From Halichondria panicea (taxonomy: Eukaryota; Porifera; Demospongiae; Suberitida; Halichondriidae): DNA of 64,000 nt. Below, piece by piece: positions 50,263 to 61,672 of this stretch (within the stretch, counting starts at the first letter, position 1; each line of letters opens with the position of its first letter). The notes beneath the pieces were generated by a model. It was not told the origin of the DNA. It did not search any database and saw only the letters and a program-made list of their open reading frames with translations. The stretch covers positions 8,028,339-8,092,338 of the forward strand of contig NC_087379.1 of the NCBI RefSeq assembly GCF_963675165.1. Reading direction: 5' to 3'. Both the position numbers and the translations under genes were made by a program.

Positions 50263-52227
50263 GTGATCTGGTAAAGCTCACGCTGACCACGCCCATGTAT
50301 AGGATAGCGAAGGCACTGGCCACACCTAAATCTGGACTAGAAGTGAAAGATCGAATCTGGCTCAAAATGACCATTCCTAAATCCTTTATTGGTAAGTCAA
50401 TATCTCAACCCCACACACGTGTGAAGTGTAAGGCTGCTGATTACTATTTTGTAGCATCTATGTAAATATTGTGATCCTTCCCGTAACTGTGCCCTTTGAT
50501 AATTAAAACTTCACACGCCACGCTGTGACACACGCATACCTCTGCACCACAAAAGCCTAGACGTGTGGCTATGGCTGCCCACATTATAATTATACCAAAT
50601 AGCGGGTAATTTTTGTGGGCAAGCTGACCTCGACGAAATTTTACCCACGAAAACCTAGGCGTGGTTTATTGGAAATCACGTACAGTGCCTGTAATGAAGC
50701 AAAAAATGACATTTTAGCTAATTTTTCACCCCACGAAAATTACCCGCTATACGGTAGTCGATATCTATAACTGTATCCATCATCCCCCCCCTCTCCCGTG
50801 TAGGCTCTGACCTGGTGGACTGGTTGCATACCAATGTGGATGGATTCATCGATCGCCGCCATGCTAGGAAGTACGCCGCTCTCATGCTCAAGCATGGTTT
50901 CCTACGTCACACGGTCAACAAGATCACATTCTCTGAGCAATGCTATTACGTGTTTGGGGACTTCAAGGCAGCTGCCAATTCACTGCCCTCAGGTAAGTAC
51001 TTGTACACACACAGTGTGATGCTATGTACATACATGTAGAGGTATAGGGTAGTGCTTTTAATAACATGGATGTGAGGGGCTCTTAAATAAGCTGAAAATG
51101 AAATTATCGATAATAATTATAGTGGAGTACAACTGTAGCCATTTGTACTTGCTAAGAGGCTCTTGTGGCCATCTTTTTGTAACTCTGACAAATAAGTTGT
51201 GTCAGGAGTAACCTATTCCTAGGTCCTAGCTGACAGCATAAATATCACTACTTTAATATTACTTGTTGTATGTCTCATAAATTAGCGTGTGAGAGATTTC
51301 TATATAATTTGTATTCACACAAACTCCTCCTCCTTCAGAATTCAGTCACCTTGCCCTCAGCAATGACTCGGGAGACGCGGACACTCTGGGTCCGTTGCCA
51401 GGACAACACGGAGGCTGGGGTTCATCTGATGGAGAGTTCTCTGTTGCATACGAGTATTACCAGCACAAGCAGCCAGGGCAGATGTCCAACTCCAGCAAAT
51501 CAAGCTCCCCATCTCCTGGTGAGTGGTGATTGAACCATCTAGCTAGTATCAGGATTTACTACTGTTAATATTCTTACATTGTACCCTTCCTTTCTTCCTC
51601 ACTATCCACCACTCTCTCTCCTTTTATTTCTAAGCAAGCCACTTAAGTATACACTGTACATGTATATACTAGCCTCGATCCCAGGCCTCTTGGTGAAAAG
51701 AGGCCTGGGATCGAGGCTAGTATAATATTCGTCTTCTTGAAAGTGGCCTGGAATCGGGGCTAATATTATTATACTGTCATATACATGTATAGTTCACTTC
51801 TGTTACAACCCCGCCCCCTTCCTCTGCAGGAGACAAACAGCAGATGTATGCTAGCAGGTCATCTGGTAGCAGCTCCGCCAGTGGCACCTCTAACTCTCAA
51901 CAATCTCGTCAACAACGCCCCTCGAGCGGAAACTCTAACTCTAATAACCGTGGCAACATGGCTGTTCATCCGTACAATCCTAACATACGTCGTTCACCAT
52001 CAATAAGCTCGTCAAGCGAGTTTACGAGTGTCTCCCAGCAACAGATGCCCCCACCCCCGCCATACCAACATCCTCAAGGAGTTGGGGTTTTTGTGGAGCC
52101 GGACCGAGTCAGTGTACGTAGCGACCATATCGGGAATCTAGGTGTGACTGCTCATCTTGCCAACAGCAGAGAGAGCTTCCAACAAGCACTGGATAATCCC
52201 TGTGAATATTTCATTGATGTTATGTAG
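43815..52227 (+). CDS. DVL: Dishevelled, Wnt signal transducer
   Basis: Cytoplasmic scaffold that polymerises through its DIX domain, binds Frizzled through PDZ and DEP, and relays canonical and planar-polarity Wnt signals. Fifteen phase-consistent exons: 43815-43975, 45691-45760, 46175-46239, 46556-46599, 46828-47008, 47213-47291, 48199-48280, 48511-48598, 49050-49178, 49538-49605, 49794-49958, 50263-50391, 50804-50992, 51339-51518, 51830-52227; 675 residues. DIX at 1-77 ([17 protein letters not shown]). A His/Arg-rich basic stretch follows ([12 protein letters not shown]). PDZ about 218-310 ([30 protein letters not shown]). Then the conserved RPIDPSAWV linker and DEP about 378-483 ([20 protein letters not shown]). 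The C-terminus FIDVM matches the conserved Dishevelled end. ATG context is tattATGG. Domain set and order are complete. Confidence 0.97.
46021..46172. repeat. Minisatellite, about 31-bp x 5
   Basis: Copies of cagtagttgcctaccacact followed by a C-rich tract (cctctcccc). It forms the polypyrimidine region directly before the Dishevelled exon at 46175. Confidence 0.85.
47931..48123. mobile_element. MITE family C, copy 2
   Basis: Ends taccatatagcgggtatatt and the complement aatatacccgctatacagta. The interior has ttttcgcgga and cacgaaaatt as in the element at 22068. Intronic in Dishevelled, 75 bp before the exon at 48199. Confidence 0.85.
48684..48987. mobile_element. Foldback element, family A, reverse orientation
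   Basis: Same family as 973-1650, inserted in the opposite orientation: the right end reads gaattcaagttatggcagct, the complement of the left arm there. It lies in the intron that interrupts the PDZ domain of Dishevelled and is followed at once by the CA tract that leads to the acceptor at 49049. Confidence 0.8.
48995..49048. repeat. (CA)n microsatellite at a splice acceptor
   Basis: Uninterrupted CA dinucleotides ending CACACAG before the PDZ exon at 49050. No pyrimidine tract is present. Confidence 0.95.
50206..50260. repeat. (C)n(AC)n microsatellite at a splice acceptor
   Basis: A run of C then CA dinucleotides ending ACATAG before the DEP exon at 50263 of Dishevelled. Confidence 0.95.
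50593..50756. mobile_element. MITE family C, copy 3
   Basis: Ends taccaaatagcgggtaattt and the complement aaattacccgctatacggta. Shorter interior (164 bp overall). Intronic in Dishevelled, 47 bp before the DEP exon at 50804. Confidence 0.85.
51668..51721. repeat. Perfect 24-nt hairpin
   Basis: Arms actagcctcgatcccaggcc+tctt and the complement aaga+ggcctgggatcgaggctagt around a short loop (ggtgaa). A partial third arm follows (gtggcctggaatcggggcta, about 51743-51762). Same sequence family as 6777-6822 and 39534. In the last Dishevelled intron. Confidence 0.85.
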
Positions 52228-53141
52228 TGATGTAAGCCCTGCACATGTGTAGCTATAGCAATTAATAGCAATTAAAACTTCAAAAAAGACTGTTTAGATA
52301 ATTATTGCATCATGTATCATTAGCTTACACTAACTGTTATTATAGATCTTTAGTTACTAAAACTGAATTTCTGTATACAGTATATATTATTTTTTCACTG
52401 TTTTTGAACTCTGGGTTTTTGTTTACTCCAGGGAGGGAGTCGCCAGCCCTGCTCACTGCACCACAAACTGTCCTCTGATCTGTTCAACAACTTTATGTAA
52501 GCAAGTTCCTCTCGTAGCAGCTGTACACGCAGTTAGTGTGTGTGCAGGCAAGTACTTTATTATTGGACACTTTAAAATGTATTATTATTATTATTATTAT
52601 ATTGTTTTGTTACATACATTCGTATTGTTGTTGTACATTATTATATTTGTTGAGTCAGCCAATTTTCTACCATGCACCTTTAATCTCAATAATTATTTAG
52701 AAATTGTTGATCAATCGCTAGCTGCATGTCTTGTAGGTTATGAGTGAGTGTTTGCATGCGTAAGGAAGACACCACTATATAAGTTTTGATCTTACAAGTA
52801 CATGGGAATGAACACTGAGCCGTGAAGATACAGTCACTGTGATAAGGGTCAGGTACACAGAACACCCTGAGGCTGTGTAATTATTGACAGAATGCATGCA
52901 TGCATGCATGTACATGGTTTATTACTTTAGCTGATCATTAAGCTTTTTGGCACGCCTATATATAATAATAGTTAATGAATTGTACAAAATAATTGGGCAA
53001 AAATGTATATAGCATAATTCAAGTGATGAAAACGTAGAATAATTATAGCAATTAATTAAGTGACTTGTTATAAAGAATTCACAAAAATATATTATACCTG
53101 TGTAATGTTAAGAGTGTAAAATAATCGTTCGCTAGTTGTCC
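52228..53141. other. Convergent intergenic region
   Basis: 3' UTRs of Dishevelled (plus) and the ANK-ROC-COR gene (minus), with a (ATT)n stretch near 52580 and a (GCAT)n stretch near 52893. No gene seen. Confidence 0.6.
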
Positions 53142-56100
53142 CTATTCAAACCACACCTGCAGTTTACTGGGGGCATCCCCCACGTTCAATACTGTGTGCC
53201 TCCAGTGCTGATTCAGCACAACGGGCGTGGAGGCACTCGTTCGTTCGGCAATGTGTAGCCGTAGCCCTGGTAACCAACAGTCGCACAAAAACTGTAGATT
53301 AGATCTGAGGAAACGCAGCACTTGTGGACAGACGCTCTCCAACGTAGTACAGTCGTCTGATAGCGATAGGTGAAGCTTCGGGTCCACTCCGCTGTTTGTA
53401 GACGAGTCAATCAACCGTGAAATGTTATCTGATGGCATAAGATCGGTCTGATCCCCTATTAGGTGTGCTATGCTTGAGCAGGTGGGGGAGAACTCGTATT
53501 GTGCTTCTTTCGACTGACAAGTTGAGCAGAAATGGGTCACGTTTGATTGCACAAGACAAGCAATTGAAGTGTGCTCCTTCCACAGAATGAGATGGTGTGT
53601 GGAGTTGAGTCGAATGTGGGCCATTTGGTAGTAGAAGGTCGGCTCGTACTGACAACTTCGTACACAGCGTACTACAAGCTGGGTGAAGATAGCAATAGGA
53701 AGGGCAGACTCTCCGGCCGTAAAGTAGAGGGGGGTGGGGTCTGTATCCATGGGGATGTAGAACGGATCGGGGGCTCCAACTACGACCATCGCCGGTAGAT
53801 AGTACGAATTTTTCTCGTGCAGTGAAGGATGACAACAGATAATGTCCATGCAGTTAAGAATGAACAACATTTCGTTCCAGTGCCTCTGGCCCATGCGTGC
53901 ACAGCGGTAGGCCAGACTCAGCATGTCCCTACTGATCACTCCTTTCTTGCCGAGCTTCGTGAATGCATTCTGTACCTCCGGAGTGACCCAGTTGCCGGGA
54001 TGGGAGGTGATGATCGAACCAAGCGACGAGGCCAGCCATTGTGGACGAATAATCACCAACTTGCTCAACTCGGGATGTCGATAGAAGAACACAATCGTGC
54101 CCATATCGTGAAACTGAGAGAGAACCGGTAGAATACGAAGTGGCCCAGTCATCGAACAATGCTCGCTGATGTACTTTGAGAGGTCATCGTACAGAAGTAT
54201 CACTTTCTTTTGCTGCTGTAGACCACACAATAGTTGCTCAAACTTGACCCACTGAATCGGAACCTCGTCACAAATGTACGGCATCTGACGAGCCAAATAG
54301 TCGACTTCACGACGCAAAATATGGTGCCCACTGTAGTGAAACTCTTCGTCCAGCTCCTCGCTGCTGTTGAAGATTGTCTCCGAGTGGTTGCTCACTCCAA
54401 CAGCTGTCGGATTTGAGTACTCGACCAAATGCTTTTGGTATGTTTCGAAAGACTTTCGGTCGAAAAACCGGACAAAATCGGTTGCAGACTCCTGGCCTTT
54501 ACCGGCATCGATCTTTGTGCAGGTGATGATGATGGGTGGTAGCACTGGTGTCTTGTTGGTACACTTGAAAGGTAAGGCTGGCGTCTCTTTAGTGTGGGCA
54601 GTAGCACATCCAATCCAACTTTCCAGTACTTCGGCATTCGTGGGGAAAGATCCATCAACGTTTCGGAGATCCTTAGATTGATAAGATTCACACACATCGT
54701 CTAAACCATGAGTGATGTCATAGGCAGTGATGAAAATGGAGCGATCGGAATAGAAGAAGGGTACAAAGTTCAACTGCAGGGGATCACCTGATGCGTCCCA
54801 CACGTTCATCATGAGGCGATTTGAGTTGAGCTCAGAGCGATCTTGAAACTGTTCGTCTCCAACCGGCCATCGAATTATCATTCTCCTCAGCATTTCTGAC
54901 GGCATTTTCTCCGCTAGTAATCGCGATGGCTCTCGTGTCGGACGAATAAAGTTAAAAAGTGGCGGAGGAGGAGACTCGGCCTTGGCCTGCTGCTGTGAGC
55001 TCTGACTGCTCTCCTGGCGGTTTGCAGCCGAAGGTGTCAGGTTTAGCCGGGGTTTCATGATAGGAGAAACACGTCCGTTGGTGGAGGGCGGGTCGGCCAG
55101 GAGGTAGCTGTCTGGAGAGTCAGGGCTGGTAGTGGGAGTTATTTCTCGGTCCAGTTCAACTAGACGACTGATTCGATCGTCGTCTTCTGAGGGTTCTTTA
55201 ATACGCACACCAATCGTCGTCGATGGGTTATCATTTACGTGTACTTCTTCCTGCCATTGGACAGTTTCGTTTCGTTTCGTCTCCTCATTGGCTGGATTTG
55301 GTGGTGGTTGGTGTTTTGATACTACCCCGGGAGTTTTGCGGAGTATTCCTCTGATGCTGACCTCTGATCCCTCACTGCTAACGGAGGTGGGGCTAGATGG
55401 GGACGAATGGTCGGAAGGGGGTGTGTCAGTTGCCATGGTTTTGTTGTTGGGTTCAGCAGAGTTAGCGAGGAGGCTACTTGATGATAGTTCAGTGGGAGAG
55501 GGCTTGTTCGGGATGATACTATCCGTGGCGTTGAAATTGACCGATTTTGGACGTTCTTTCTCCTTTTGGAAGCCCATGGATTCTATCATCTCATCTTGAA
55601 CAACCTGAGCATGCAAAGAGAACAAGTCAAAACATCACATCTTTGTGCCTATAATAACATACATTCTAATACAATTGTTCTAACTACACACTGGCATACA
55701 ATCACAGATCCCATGTAGATTAAAAGTCTTATCCCCAAAATAGATTTTCTAGAGTACTAGAGTCGGCTCTGTAACTAGTGAAAACTTAGAAGGAGCTCTT
55801 TCAGTTGGTATATGCCAAATTTGGAATGAGTTAATTTTTGGAAAAGAATGAGTGTGGTCGCACTCCTGATTGGTCGCCACTCCTGATGTGGTATTTATCA
55901 CCGAGAATAGACCTTTGATTTTTAACACATCATCTGAAAGGCCTCTCTCTAAGCTTACAGAAAATCATAAAATTTATGTTATTGTACCAACGGAACTAAA
56001 GTTATGGCCGTTCAAAGATGCTCTGTTTCAGAAAAATACCATGGGCTAGCTACTAGAACAGAATGTACAGTGAACTGAATGGCCTCCTACGGCTTCTGTC

Positions 56101-56529
56101 AATATAAACAACAGTATACAATTACTGATCCACTAATCCAGTCTCAAAGAACATTAGAAGCTCTTAACAACCACAAAACAAAATCCATTACTGACATTTT
56201 TTCAATGAAACTGTATCCACCACAAAAATAGCACTGATATTGTTTCTACATGCCTTACAGTATTCATATGTGCTCCCAGAGGCATTACGCACGTGCACTC
56301 ACCCGTGGCTGCCTCAGGAACTTGATCACATAGTCGATGATGCTGTCAATGTACTCGAGATTGAGGCGATGGCTGTCGTCCTTTGTTGCCGGTTGTTGGA
56401 CCCACTCCCTGTATTGTCGGAACGTTATTCGTGTGGTGGATGGGTCTGCCCAGATACCAGAGCTCGGGCGCTCCTGGGGATTATACGGTTCACCAAACAT
56501 GGTCTTCTTGAGACTGGTCTTGCCTGAGG

Positions 56530-56596
<67 letters not shown>

Positions 56597-57124
56597 GTTG
56601 TGTGGGTAATGATCTAATAATATCAATTCCATGATTGAAAGTATAACCATGCAGCTATTGCCAATCAATAACAAACATAAAGCAATTGATATCAAATACT
56701 AAAGATCAAAAGATCAAAAGATATACACAGGCACCAGAACATGGCTAAATCATAACAGCTGCACACACACACCCCACACACACACCCCACACACACACCC
56801 CACACACACACACCACTTTCACACCACACACCCCACACACACACACCACTTTCACACCACACCCCACACACACACACCACTCCCACACCACACACACACA
56901 CACACCACACACACCCCCAAACCACACCACACACATGTATACCTGTTCCCCTGGCTCCAGTGAGGACAATGCGAGCCTTGGACTCGGTGTGACTGGCGTA
57001 CTTGAGTGCTCTGATGTAAGCACGGATCAGCTCCTTCTCTCTGCGGTTCATCTCCTTGATGGCACTATCGGCTGTAGAGGGTGTGAAATATTGTCATCCT
57101 TTGTTCTCTGATACAAAGATGGTT

Positions 57125-57157
<33 letters not shown>

Positions 57158-58138
57158 CAGGAGTGCATGAATACAATTACTTGTATATAAGTCCCTAACC
57201 GCACGAGTTCTATAATTAGAACATTGGGACTAAAAGTAAATTGATAATTGATAACTGGAAAAAGTGGCAAATGAAATTGTTTAGAAAACTTACACAATCT
57301 CATAAGATGAAACCTAAACTGAAAACAAACAATAAAGAAACCCACCAAACACACCCTCACACCTCACACACACTCACACCCACTCACACCTCACACCCAC
57401 TCACCATGTTGTTGCTCCACGTTGAGGAGCAGTCTCTCTGCCTCCAGCTGCTCAAACTTGCGAGCCACCATGTAGGGGGTTTCCCCGGCATTGTTCTCAA
57501 TCAGGCGGTCGGCCCCTGCCTTAACGAGGATCTCGATGAGCTCCTTGGAGCCGTGCTTGGCTGCATGATGGAGAGCAGTGTAGCCGGCATCATTCTGTGA
57601 GTCTACTGTCTCTGGGTCCTGATCACGCCCTGTGAGGGTGTGTGAGGTGTGAGGGTGTGTAGTGTGAGGTGTGATGGTGTGAGGGTATGTGGTGATGTGT
57701 GTGGTGTGAGGGTGTGTGTGGTGTGTGAAGTGTGAGGGTGTGTGTGAGGGGGTGTACAAAGCAAGAAAGGGCAGTGTGGAAAGAATTAAAGTACAGAAAA
57801 CTATATATAAAAAAGCCATATTTGAATATACTTGCAGTGAAAGTGAAAGATGTATTTAACTCACCGACTATAGCACTGACAGATGCCACATGACCTCCCA
57901 CAGCTGCTCGATGGAGGCAAGTCTCACCACGGTTGTTCCTGACGGTTACAGAGGCTCCAGCGGCTATCAACATCTGACAGATTTCCCCGTTGCCAGCCTC
58001 GGCTGCGAGATGCAGGGCAGTGTCGCCCCACTCGTTGCGGTGGTTTAGCCGAGCTCGGCAGTTCTTGGACTGGAGAAGGTGACGTACAATGTCCGTGTTC
58101 CCATCTCGAACTGACGAGAATAGATCAAACGTTGTCAT
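53142..58138 (-). CDS. Ankyrin-ROC-COR (ROCO-type) GTPase protein
   Basis: Minus-strand exons 58138-57865, 57629-57405, 57071-56943, 56523-56303 and 55604-53142, phase-consistent, 1103 residues. Start chosen at the first ATG (MTTFDLFSSVRDGNTDIV). Four ankyrin repeats in residues 1-166 (TALHLAAEAGNGEICQ, TCLHRAAVGGHVASV, TALHHAAKHGSKELIEI). The P-loop GARGTGKTS (about 204-212) is split by an intron between its T and GK parts. A disordered Ser/Pro-rich region of about 250 residues (284-530) lies between the P-loop and the G3-like motif WDASGD (about 550). The G4-like motif TCTKIDAG is near 640, and the rest resembles a COR domain (LVIIRPQWLASSLGSI). No kinase, death domain or LRR is visible. 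ROCO proteins are regulated GTPase scaffolds; the role here is unknown. It is diverged from the other ANK-ROC gene in this window. Confidence 0.8.
55747..56022. mobile_element. Foldback element, family A, diverged subtype
   Basis: Starts with tagagtcggctctgtaacta like the element at 3379. Right arm ctctctaagcttacagaaaa followed by tcataaaatttatg. Intronic in the ANK-ROC-COR gene, between P-loop exon and main exon. Confidence 0.6.
56535..56594. repeat. (TG)n microsatellite; (CA)n on the coding strand
   Basis: On the transcribed (minus) sense strand this is (CA)n followed by cgtgccctcag, the acceptor of the exon starting at 56523. Confidence 0.95.
56761..56937. repeat. CA-rich minisatellite
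   Basis: Tandem blocks of cacacacacacc interspersed with actttcacaccacacccc, in the intron splitting the P-loop codons of the ANK-ROC-COR gene. Confidence 0.9.
57128..57156. repeat. (CA)n microsatellite
   Basis: Perfect CA dinucleotide run in an intron of the ANK-ROC-COR gene, in TG orientation on the sense strand. Confidence 0.9.
57632..57760. repeat. Irregular GTGTGAGG repeat
   Basis: Tandem gtgtgaggtgtgagggtgtg-like units. On the sense (minus) strand they read cacaccctcacac and run into the acceptor cctcacag of the ankyrin exon starting at 57629. Confidence 0.85.
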
Positions 58139-58905
58139 GACCACTAGCACTTGGTCTGTTGTTGTGGGAAATATAGTGTAATCTTATATAGCTAATCATT
58201 GTGTATGTCTATGTAGCTAGGGATTTGATAGGTCTGTACAGACACCTGTATCTGGTGTACTGTGGCCCTATACTGTGCAACTGTAGACTACTTAACATAT
58301 TATAGGGAAATTTGATACCACCAACTTGCCAAATAGTAGCCAAATTAAATAGTATTGAGCTAAAGCTAGCTACGGTTTATTAGAATTTGCCCATACACAC
58401 AAACGCATGCATCAGACCTCAAGTTAAGGCTATTGCTTACGTTTTTGCTCCACTTGAGTAGCTAGCTGGTTAGAAAACAAAGAGAGGTTGTTTCAGTCTC
58501 AACATATTAGGAGAGCAGATTGCAGAGATAGTGCGAGGGGGGAGGGGCTGATGGTCTCTCCACCTATTTAGCAGTTTACTTCCTAAAAAGCAATGCATTC
58601 CAGAAGTACAGAAGGACTGCAACAATTAATTAATATGGCTTTAGTATGTTATTAGGCAGCTAGCTATAGCTCTACACTGTCAGCAACTCGATGATCTCTG
58701 GCCTCGCTTCTAGCTCGGTAAGATAGCCCCCTTTTAAATATATGAGTGAACCTATAAACCAAGGCCTAGCCGGCCCATGCTGCACAGATGTCATGAAGTG
58801 TGCTGGATCATTGAACATAATTGATCACATGAATAGTTGCATGGGTCCTGTCTAGCTAGCTGTGTATCAGTGAGTTATTTTCTCTCTGCAGCATGCAAAT
58901 GAAGT
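58139..58905. promoter_or_regulatory. Bidirectional upstream region, ANK-ROC-COR and Kelch gene
   Basis: 767 bp between divergent start codons. A tttctctctgcag acceptor at 58891 lies 15 bp before the Kelch-gene ATG, so that gene probably has a non-coding first exon in this region. No coding sequence or repeat of note seen. Confidence 0.4.
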
Positions 58906-61399
58906 ATGGATCGCCATGGAAAACAACAGCAACGTGTCAAAGCATTATCTGATGGTTCTCTACAGTTTAACTCCAACTACCAATTTGTCGGTTCCTTCAA
59001 AGCGATGTCGGCCATGAGAAAATCCAGAGAACTGTGTGATGTCGTATTGATAGTCGATGGGGAGCCGATTCATGCCCATCGCATTGTCCTCTCATCTCTG
59101 AGCCCGTATTTCAAAGCTATGTTCACCGGTGACATGGCCGAGAGCAAGCAGAGGGAGATAACGATCAACGGCATCGACGCCGATACACTCGAGAGCATTG
59201 TTGACTATGCATACACTGCGAATATCAAGATAACTGAAGACAATGTGCAACTGCTGCTACCAGCGGCTAGCATTCTACAGTTTGAGGAAATCCGACAAGT
59301 CTGCAGCGATTTCATGCTACACCGATTGTCGACCGATAATTGCCTCGGAGTTAGGATATTTGCGGAGATACATGGCTGTCCACACTTAGAATCTGCTGCA
59401 TCTGTATTCTCTCAGAGTCATTTCCCTGAGGTTTCCAAAAAAGAAGAGTTTCTGAATTTCACCGTAGATCAGCTGAAGGAGTTGGTGGCCAAGGATCAAC
59501 TGAATGTGCAGAGCGAATTTGAAGTATTTGAAGCTCTCATGAATTGGATTGAGCAAGACAAAGAAAGCCGTCAAAAGTACATAGCTGATCTTGTTAAGCA
59601 AGTTCGTCTGCCCCTCCTCTCTGTGAAAGAGCTGCTTCAAGATGTGGGCAAGAATCCGTTGGTTCTTGGGGACTCAAAGTGTGTGGAGCTGCTCCTAGGG
59701 GCAGTGGAGCATCACCTTCTGCCAAGTGCCATCAAGGTTTGTTTATTATGTGTGTTGATGCACATTTATTGTGCTTTGGGGAATTGCACACTCAAAGAGT
59801 GTTTTATCTAGAGGGACAACAATTATGTGCTTTGCTTAATTAGGTGTGACATGTACACTGTATATACATGTTTACATTGCATTTGGATAGGTATTTGGTT
59901 GATCTTAGCTCCCCACATCCAAGGGTAAGTCATAAGGCTTGCAACATGCACACTGAAGCTGCATATGTTTCATAACAATCCCAGCCATGTGGATAGCCCA
60001 CTCATTAGCACCCCCAGGTCATATTGTACTGTATGGCCTCAGGGCACCTCTGGAGCATGCAGCTGCTCCTATTGTCTGGGAGCTGCCTGGTGTCTTTGTG
60101 TGTCACTTAATTAGTTGTTTGTGCCCTAAACCTGTTTACCTGGACCCCAATTAGTCCCTGTGGTGTTGTTCTGAGATCTGTAGACCTGATGAGGTTTTTC
60201 CTCTTGGTCATGTTGAGGGCAGCTCTGTTAGTAACCTGCTCTTGTTTGAGGTCTAGTAGACCATGCACTGACATCCTTTATCATGTTGTACCATTATCAC
60301 ATCATTCAGATGTGGTTATAAGGTAGCTCTCTAAATGAGATTTAAGCCAACCAACTCTATCTTTAGGCCATCAAGTCAGTACTTTCCCACTTTGAGCTCA
60401 AAGTGGGAAAGTAAACCTCAAAGCAAAAACTTGAAATTCTAGACACTAGTGTGTATGTCAGTGCATCCAAGCCTATTTATCGTGATTAATTTTTTGTTTT
60501 CACTGCAGGCAGAACAGAAAATCAACCCAAGGAACTCCCCTAAGAAGCTGTTTGCCATTGGCGGCTGGGACGGCGCCACCGCTATTGAGATTGTCGAGTA
60601 TTACGACACTGAAACGGGGCTATGGGAGAATGGACCGTGTACTATTGCTGCTCGTAATGGAGTCAGTTTGGCTGTTCTGGACGACAAATTGTATGCCGTG
60701 GGCGGGCATAACGGGCAAAAATTTCAGCAATCTGTGGAAGTGTACGATCCTCGCGTGAATGCATGGCAGTACACCGCCTCGATGAAACATAGACGAGCGA
60801 GTTCAGGGGTCACAGGTCACAGAGGGTACCTGTACGCTGTGGGGGGTCAAGACAGCAGCGTGAGATTGAAATCTGTCGAGAGATACGACCCGGAAAACAA
60901 CAGCTGGCAGTGTATGATGAACATGAACATGCGGAGGGATAGCCCTGGAGTTGTGAGTCATGGCGACTATATTTACGCTATCGGAGGCTGTCATTCGTGC
61001 ATGTTTTTAGACACAGTTGAGAGATTCGATCCAAAGGCTAATCAGTGGATCTCCGTGCAAAGTATGTCTCATCGCCGTAGCGCTGTTGGTGCCGTCTCAA
61101 TGGGCAGTTTTATTTACGTTTTCGGAGGGCACGACGAGCAGAATAACCTCTGCACTCTGGAGCGGTACGACCCCTCCACGGACGCGTGGGCGACGCTAAG
61201 TCCGATGAATTCTACTCGAGCAGGAGTGGGCGGGGCCATCTTAAACGGTAAGATAGTTGCCATCGGCGGTTTCGATGGAGTTGAACAACTGAACACTGTC
61301 GAGGAATATTGTGTGGAGACTGATAAATGGCGTTACACCACTCCAATGAAATACGAACGAAGCTATGTCGGAACTGTCACCATGACTAAAATTGTTTGA
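58906..61399 (+). CDS. BTB-BACK-Kelch protein (KLHL family, Cullin-3 adaptor)
   Basis: Two coding exons, 58906-59736 and 60509-61399, phase 0, 573 residues. KLHL proteins bind Cullin-3 through BTB/BACK and recruit substrates through a six-bladed Kelch propeller. BTB about 30-140 (CDVVLIVDGEPIHAHRIVLS, LSPYFKAMFTGDMAESKQ); BACK about 145-250 (NCLGVRIFAEIHGCPHL, VRLPLLSVKELLQDVG). Six Kelch repeats run from about 285 (LFAIGGWDG, LYAVGGHNG, LYAVGGQDS, IYAIGGCHS, IYVFGGHDE, IVAIGGFDG), each with the GG and a Tyr/Trp pair. One intron separates the adaptor half from the propeller. BTB text is closest in style to KLHL20/KLHL2-type proteins, but I cannot assign an orthologue. Confidence 0.93.
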
Positions 61400-61672
61400 C
61401 TTTATAAGTAGTTTATATAATTTTTTCTGTGTTTCTACATTCTCATTTCTTGTTTCTCACACATCAATCAACTCACAAATTATTATTTAATTGATTCAAT
61501 TTGCCACAAAAAATGATAGTATTGAAAGCATGCTGCAGACAAGAAACATGTAGGTAGGTAACCATAACAACGAACATAATTATGTTAGAAGCCATACGAA
61601 AGCAAAACAATATATAAATATTGGTGCACGAAAAATAGTCACGATCGAGTATTCAATATTACTTTATTCTTA
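61400..61672. other. Convergent 3' ends
   Basis: 273 bp between the Kelch-gene stop and the MBOAT-gene stop, A+T-rich, no coding signal. Confidence 0.6.

Noticed and set aside
53571-55599. Plus-strand ORFs opposite the large ANK-ROC-COR exon
   Set aside because: Shadow frames; the minus-strand frame is 821 codons long with GTPase motifs and a correct acceptor.
58139-58150. Start of the minus-strand ANK-ROC-COR protein at 58150
   Set aside because: That codon is GTG; the first ATG is at 58138-58136.
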